Assembly: GCA_910587405.1 (NCBI GenBank) | Contig: CAJUKS010000005.1 | Coordinates: 53,517-117,516 of the forward strand | Direction: 5' to 3' | DNA length: 64,000 bases | From: an uncultured Alphaproteobacteria bacterium | Lineage (GTDB): Bacteria > Pseudomonadota > Alphaproteobacteria > RF32 > CAG-239 | Shown here: positions 59,948 through 64,000 of the stretch, piece after piece | How positions within the stretch are numbered: position 1 is the first letter of the stretch | Layout of the letters: each line of letters begins with the position of its first letter | The notes under the pieces: model-generated | What the model was told of the DNA's origin: nothing | Seen by the model: only the letters and a program-made list of their open reading frames with translations | Databases searched by the model: none | Position numbers and translations under genes: made by a program

Positions 59948-60826
59948 ATGGTTGTCACAACAGTAACAGCCGCTGCGCCGGCCGCACCGGCAGCTCCCGG
60001 CAAAAAAGTCTACCTGCCCCGGCTCTGGCCTTACCGCCTGATCGGCAACCTCCTGTTGTTCGTTTTGCTTGGCTTTGCCGCAATGGGAATCATTATTGTC
60101 AAAAACAATCTGGTGACCCAAAAGCTCAATTCGCTGTCCGACTACTTTTACAGCGTCACCTCTTACCTCGGTTTCACGGTTGACGACATTCTGGTTTTCG
60201 GCCGCAATAAAACCGCAATTGAAGAAATCCACAACATTGTCAACACCCGCCGCGGCGACAATATTCTCAACCTTGATATACGGCAAATCAAAACCGACCT
60301 TGAACAACTTCCGTGGGTAAAATCCGCCACTGTCAGCCGTTCCTATCTCCCCAACATTGTCAAAATTACCCTGCATGAACGTCAGGTCCGTTCGCTGTGG
60401 CAAATCAACAACCGCTTTTATCCCATCGATACCGACGGTTCGGTCATCCATACCGATTTTGTTCCTTCGCATCCGATGCTGCTGATCATCGGCAAAGGGG
60501 CGCCGGAACATCTGAACCGCTTGCTGGAGGTTATTTCCGGCGACAACGAGCTTTATCCGCGTATCAAAGTGGCCAACTTTATCTCCGGACGCCGCTGGAA
60601 TTTGATTTTGGACGACATCGAAAACGGCGTCACGGTCAAAATGCCGCACGAAGAAATGGACAAAGCGTGGAAAAAATTACTAAAATTAAACAAAACTCAG
60701 GGACTTCTTAAACGTAAATTAACCATCATTGATTTAAGATTCGGCCATAAAGTTTTGGTAAAACCGCGCAAAGCCTCCGACGAAGAACGGATTGAGCTGC
60801 GCCGTTGGGAAGAAAGTAATATTTGA
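59948..60826 (+). CDS. ftsQ: FtsQ/DivIB divisome protein
   Basis: 292 residues. Short Ala/Pro-rich cytosolic tail (1-20), one TM (about 32-52), POTRA domain (about 78-150: GDNILNLDIRQIKTDLEQLPWVKSATVSR, given here as NILNLDIRQIKTDLEQLPWV) and beta domain with WQINNRFYPIDTDGSVI. ddl, usually between murB and ftsQ, is absent. 2 bp after murB. Confidence 0.92.
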   Translation: MVVTTVTAAAPAAPAAPGKKVYLPRLWPYRLIGNLLLFVLLGFAAMGIIIVKNNLVTQKLNSLSDYFYSVTSYLGFTVDDILVFGRNKTAIEEIHNIVNTRRGDNILNLDIRQIKTDLEQLPWVKSATVSRSYLPNIVKITLHERQVRSLWQINNRFYPIDTDGSVIHTDFVPSHPMLLIIGKGAPEHLNRLLEVISGDNELYPRIKVANFISGRRWNLILDDIENGVTVKMPHEEMDKAWKKLLKLNKTQGLLKRKLTIIDLRFGHKVLVKPRKASDEERIELRRWEESNI

Positions 60827-60845
60827 CAGCGAAAGGCAGACAACA

Positions 60846-62117
60846 GTGACTCATTCTTTTAACCGGTTGACCACGATTGCCGCTTTGGACATAGGTTCGT
60901 CCAAAGTGTGCTGCGTTATTGCCCGTATCAGCCGCGATCAAAAGATCAGCATTGCCGGGTACGGCTACAATGCCTCCAAAGGTATCAAAAACGGAATGAT
61001 CACCGACATCAAACAGGCAACTTATTCCGTTTGCGATGCGGTCGAAGCTGCCGAACAAATGGCCAACGAACGGGTCAGCCGCATCATCGTCAACATTTCC
61101 GGCGACCGCGTCAAAAGCAGCATTAAACGCTCGGCAATCAATCTGAACAAATCAAAACCGGTATCAGAAACCGACATTAAAAAAGTGATCGAAAAAGGCA
61201 TCAATAAAATCAACGTCGAAAACAACGAATTGATCCACTGCCTTCCCACCGGCTATCGTCTCGACTTCGGCGAAGAAACCAACGACCCGCGCAATCTTTA
61301 CGGCGAAAGTCTGTCGGTTGACGTCTTGCTCGGCCTGGTACCTGAAATCATGTATAGAAACGTCAAAACCGTCCTTGACAATTCGCATCTCGAAATTGCC
61401 GAAAAAGTTTTGTCTTCCTATGCTTCGGGCCTGTCCTGCCTGGTCGACGACGAAAAAGAACTCGGCGCTACCGTGGTTGACATCGGCGGCGGTACCACCA
61501 GCATTGCCAGTTTCAAACACGGCCATCCGGTGTATTTCGGTTCCATTGCCGTCGGCAGCAACAATATCACCAACGACATCGCCTGGGGACTGACGACTTC
61601 CTTCACCCACGCCGAACGTCTCAAAACGCTGCACGGCTGCGCCTTCATGACTTCAAAAGACAAAAACGAAACCATCAACGTTTATCCGGTGGGCGAAGAA
61701 GACGACAGCCTGATCAAACAGGTGCCCAAATCGGAACTGATCGGCATCATCACCCCCCGCGTCGAAGAAATGTTTGAAATGGTCAATCAAAAACTGGCCG
61801 ATCACGGACTCAAAGACATCAACAGCCACCGCATTGTTTTAACCGGCGGCGGTTCGCTGCTGTCGGGCATGCGCGAAGTGGCAGCCATGATTCTGGACAA
61901 ACAGGTTCGGCTGGGTCGTCCGCGCAACATCGCCAACATGCTTGATATTTCCAACTATCCGGTATTACAGTCGCCGGCTTTTTCGGCCGTTATCGGATTG
62001 CTGTTGTTTGTCATCAACTATACCGAACGCAAGCCCAACAAAATTATCAGCAAACCCTCAGGGGGCGAAGGCAGCCGTTTCAACCGGATTATGAACTGGT
62101 TAAAGCAGAATTTTTGA
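60846..62117 (+). CDS. ftsA: FtsA, actin-like membrane tether for FtsZ
   Basis: 423 residues from a GTG at 60846, 9 bases after AAAGG; the longer frame starts within ftsQ. Actin/Hsp70 fold: ALDIGSSKVC (phosphate 1), VVDIGGGTTSIASF (phosphate 2), LTGGGSLLSGM (adenosine). The 1C SHS2 insert (about 85-160) is present. The C-terminus ends NRIMNWLKQNF, the amphipathic membrane-targeting helix. Confidence 0.96.
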   Translation: MTHSFNRLTTIAALDIGSSKVCCVIARISRDQKISIAGYGYNASKGIKNGMITDIKQATYSVCDAVEAAEQMANERVSRIIVNISGDRVKSSIKRSAINLNKSKPVSETDIKKVIEKGINKINVENNELIHCLPTGYRLDFGEETNDPRNLYGESLSVDVLLGLVPEIMYRNVKTVLDNSHLEIAEKVLSSYASGLSCLVDDEKELGATVVDIGGGTTSIASFKHGHPVYFGSIAVGSNNITNDIAWGLTTSFTHAERLKTLHGCAFMTSKDKNETINVYPVGEEDDSLIKQVPKSELIGIITPRVEEMFEMVNQKLADHGLKDINSHRIVLTGGGSLLSGMREVAAMILDKQVRLGRPRNIANMLDISNYPVLQSPAFSAVIGLLLFVINYTERKPNKIISKPSGGEGSRFNRIMNWLKQNF

Positions 62118-62219
62118 CAAATTCACTAAAAAATATCGCCGTTGGTAACCAAAACTTAATCTCTTTTCGAATATTGTATATCAAAACAGATACAAGCATA
62201 ACACTATTGGGAGCGAGCA

Positions 62220-63920
62220 ATGTCGATAAAATTAGCAGTACCGGAAACCAACATGATCACTTTAAAACCGCGTATTTCAGTTATCGGAGTAGGCGGCGGC
62301 GGCGGTAACGCCGTCAACAATATGATCGTCAAAAATTTGGAAGGGGTCGATTTTATCGTTGCCAACACCGATGCTCAGGCCCTTGCCAACTCCAAATCGG
62401 GACGTAAAATCCAACTCGGAGTCGAAACCACGCGCGGACTGGGTGCCGGCGCTTGCCCGGAAGTCGGACGTTTAGCCGCCGAAGAAGCTGCCGAAGAAAT
62501 CGAAAAAGAACTTGAAGGCGCCAACATGGTCTTCATCACCGCCGGCATGGGCGGCGGCACCGGTTCCGGTGCGGCACCGGTTGTTGCCCGTCTGGCCAAA
62601 CAAAAAGGCATTTTGACCATCGGCGTTGTCACCAAACCGTTCCAGTTTGAAGGACGCCGCCGTTACCAAATCGCCGAAGATGCCCTGAACGACTTCACCT
62701 CTTCGGTTGACAGTATCATTATCATCCCCAACCAAAATCTGTTTCGCATCGCAGACAAAAGCACAACGCTGGCCGATGCTTTCGTCATGGCGGACAACGT
62801 TCTTTATGACGGCGTTCGTTCCATCACCGACCTGATGATTATGCCCGGTCTGATCAACCTCGATTTTGCCGACATCAAAAGCATTATGGAAGACAAAGGC
62901 AAAGCGATTATGGGAACTGGCGAAGCCGAAGGCGAAGACCGTGCCATCAAAGCGGCCGAACAGGCGCTGTCCAACCCGCTGCTTGATGACAGTAACATGA
63001 AAGGTGCCAAAGGCGTTTTGATCAATATCACCGGCGGCATGGACATTACTTTGTTCGAAATCGACGAAGCTGCCAACCGTATCAAAGAAGAAGTTGACGA
63101 AGACGCCAACATCATCTTTGGTTCCAGTTTTGACGAGAGCCTGGCCGGCAAAATCCGCGTTTCGATTGTCGCGACCGGCATTGAAGGCGGCCGCGCCGAA
63201 GCCCCGAAGGCCAAACCGCAGCCCAAACCTGCCAGCTACATTGAAGAAAGCTTTTCGGCCGAAACCATTATTCCGATCACTCCCAGCGAAGAAATCGATT
63301 CCAACCTTGCCAAATTCGCCGCCACCCTGCCTTCCGAATTAGACGAAGCGCCGGAAGAGACGTTGCCGCTTGACGAAGAGGAAGAAAAAGCCGACGAAAC
63401 TTTTGCAGAGACCGAAAATAACGATTTTGAAAATCCGGCACCGGCGCCGGAAGCGCAAGACGAAGAACAGCAGGAAATTTTTGCCGAACCGCAACCGCGC
63501 ACTTCCCCGGCCCTAAACGAAATTCCGCAGGCGTCATCCCTCTTCAACGCCATTATTAACAAAAACGAATTAAATGACGTTGATACCCAGCTCGAAAGTC
63601 TGATCTCGGCTCAGGGAAATACATTCACCTCCAAAAGCGCGCCGCGGATGGTTGAAGAAGAGCCCGAACTGTTCGGACACAATCCGCAGTTTTTCAACAC
63701 GCCTAAAGAAGAACCGGCGGAAAAACTGATTGTAAACGAAGAAGAGGAAGAATATACGCCGACTCTGATCGAGCGGGTTACCGGGTTTTCGATTGCCAAA
63801 CGCAACCGCAAAAAGAAAGTCGAAACCGAACACTATCAGGAACCAGTCACACCGTCTTTCAGTGAAGGAGACGAAGAAAGAGTCAACCTTGACATTCCCT
63901 CTTTCCTGCGCCGCCGTTAA
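62220..63920 (+). CDS. ftsZ: FtsZ, tubulin-like division GTPase
   Basis: 566 residues. GTPase core to about 325: GVGGGGGNAVNNM, GMGGGTGSGAAPV (tubulin signature) and the T7 loop NLDFADIKSIM. An acidic, Pro/Glu-rich linker of about 225 residues follows, longer than the roughly 180 of Caulobacter, and ends in an NLDIPSFLRRR peptide that binds FtsA, FzlA and other partners. Ribosome site GGGAG. lpxC, often next in other bacteria, is not seen before the terminator. Confidence 0.97.
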   Translation: MSIKLAVPETNMITLKPRISVIGVGGGGGNAVNNMIVKNLEGVDFIVANTDAQALANSKSGRKIQLGVETTRGLGAGACPEVGRLAAEEAAEEIEKELEGANMVFITAGMGGGTGSGAAPVVARLAKQKGILTIGVVTKPFQFEGRRRYQIAEDALNDFTSSVDSIIIIPNQNLFRIADKSTTLADAFVMADNVLYDGVRSITDLMIMPGLINLDFADIKSIMEDKGKAIMGTGEAEGEDRAIKAAEQALSNPLLDDSNMKGAKGVLINITGGMDITLFEIDEAANRIKEEVDEDANIIFGSSFDESLAGKIRVSIVATGIEGGRAEAPKAKPQPKPASYIEESFSAETIIPITPSEEIDSNLAKFAATLPSELDEAPEETLPLDEEEEKADETFAETENNDFENPAPAPEAQDEEQQEIFAEPQPRTSPALNEIPQASSLFNAIINKNELNDVDTQLESLISAQGNTFTSKSAPRMVEEEPELFGHNPQFFNTPKEEPAEKLIVNEEEEEYTPTLIERVTGFSIAKRNRKKKVETEHYQEPVTPSFSEGDEERVNLDIPSFLRRR

Positions 63921-63945
63921 GCTAAGCCATATCGGATAAACGGAT

Positions 63946-63974
63946 ACCCCCGATTTTCGGGGGTGTTCTTTTTG
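63946..63974 (+). terminator. intrinsic terminator of the dcw cluster
   Basis: ACCCCCGA (63946-63953), loop TTT, TCGGGGGT (63957-63964), then GTTCTTTTTG. It follows ftsZ by 25 bp. Confidence 0.9.
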
Positions 63975-64000
63975 TTCTGTCTGACCGGCAGCAAAAAAGA

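Overview
The window looks like chromosome of a Gram-negative alphaproteobacterium with moderate GC, probably an anaerobic or host/gut-associated lineage. This rests on an FzlA-type GST-like division protein, an RpoH with the RpoH box, an FtsZ with a long acidic linker and an alphaproteobacterial-type C-terminal peptide, tripartite RND efflux, EptA-type lipid A modification, and a one-subunit pyruvate:ferredoxin/flavodoxin oxidoreductase. The lineage is inferred from protein content only; no rRNA gene is present.

Layout. 0-3 kb: a response regulator cut by the window edge, a phosphoethanolamine transferase (eptA-like) and a membrane protein. 3-7 kb: a cyclophilin, then a three-gene minus-strand operon of retropepsin-like protease, inactive-transglutaminase/7TM protein and ATP-grasp ligase. 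7-12 kb: a secreted papain-like amidase candidate, then a porin, a pyruvoyl-dependent arginine decarboxylase and an APC antiporter, which together match the chlamydial AaxA-AaxB-AaxC set. 12-19 kb: two unfamiliar proteins, one an internally duplicated secreted protein; xseA, an M23 peptidase and uppP; and an rtcB interrupted by one extra base in a homopolymer. 19-29 kb: small unfamiliar genes with good -35/-10 boxes but no Shine-Dalgarno, a tRNA-Leu(CAG), mutY, ftsY-mtaB and nagA-nagB, ending in an unusual ~470-bp purine/pyrimidine strand-asymmetric tract. 29-38 kb: nifJ, HAD hydrolase, TrmN6-like methylase, degenerate GGDEF protein, rpoH and rluD.

38-45 kb carries the most unfamiliar locus: a helical 552-residue protein, two paralogous small-membrane-module proteins (the second with a long Arg/Asp/Glu-rich region and an extra C-terminal domain) and a VirD4/TraG-type coupling ATPase, read from one candidate promoter to one strong terminator. 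No other type IV secretion gene is in the window. 45-50 kb: an ArsR-type regulator divergent from xseB-ispA, an orphan solute-binding protein, a GNAT-like protein, fzlA and a lipoprotein. 50-55.5 kb: an MFP-RND-OMF efflux operon. 55.7-64 kb: a dcw division/cell-wall cluster, mraY-ftsW-murG-murB-ftsQ-ftsA-ftsZ, from which the ATP-dependent ligases murD, murC and ddl are absent at their usual places.

Functional themes are envelope construction (uppP, mraY, murG, murB, ftsW, M23 peptidase), division (fzlA, ftsQAZ), envelope stress or defence (eptA, RND pump, arginine-agmatine module) and anaerobic or amino-sugar metabolism (nifJ, nagAB). Several start sites were moved from the longest possible open frame to starts supported by a ribosome binding site or by family length; this is noted per gene.
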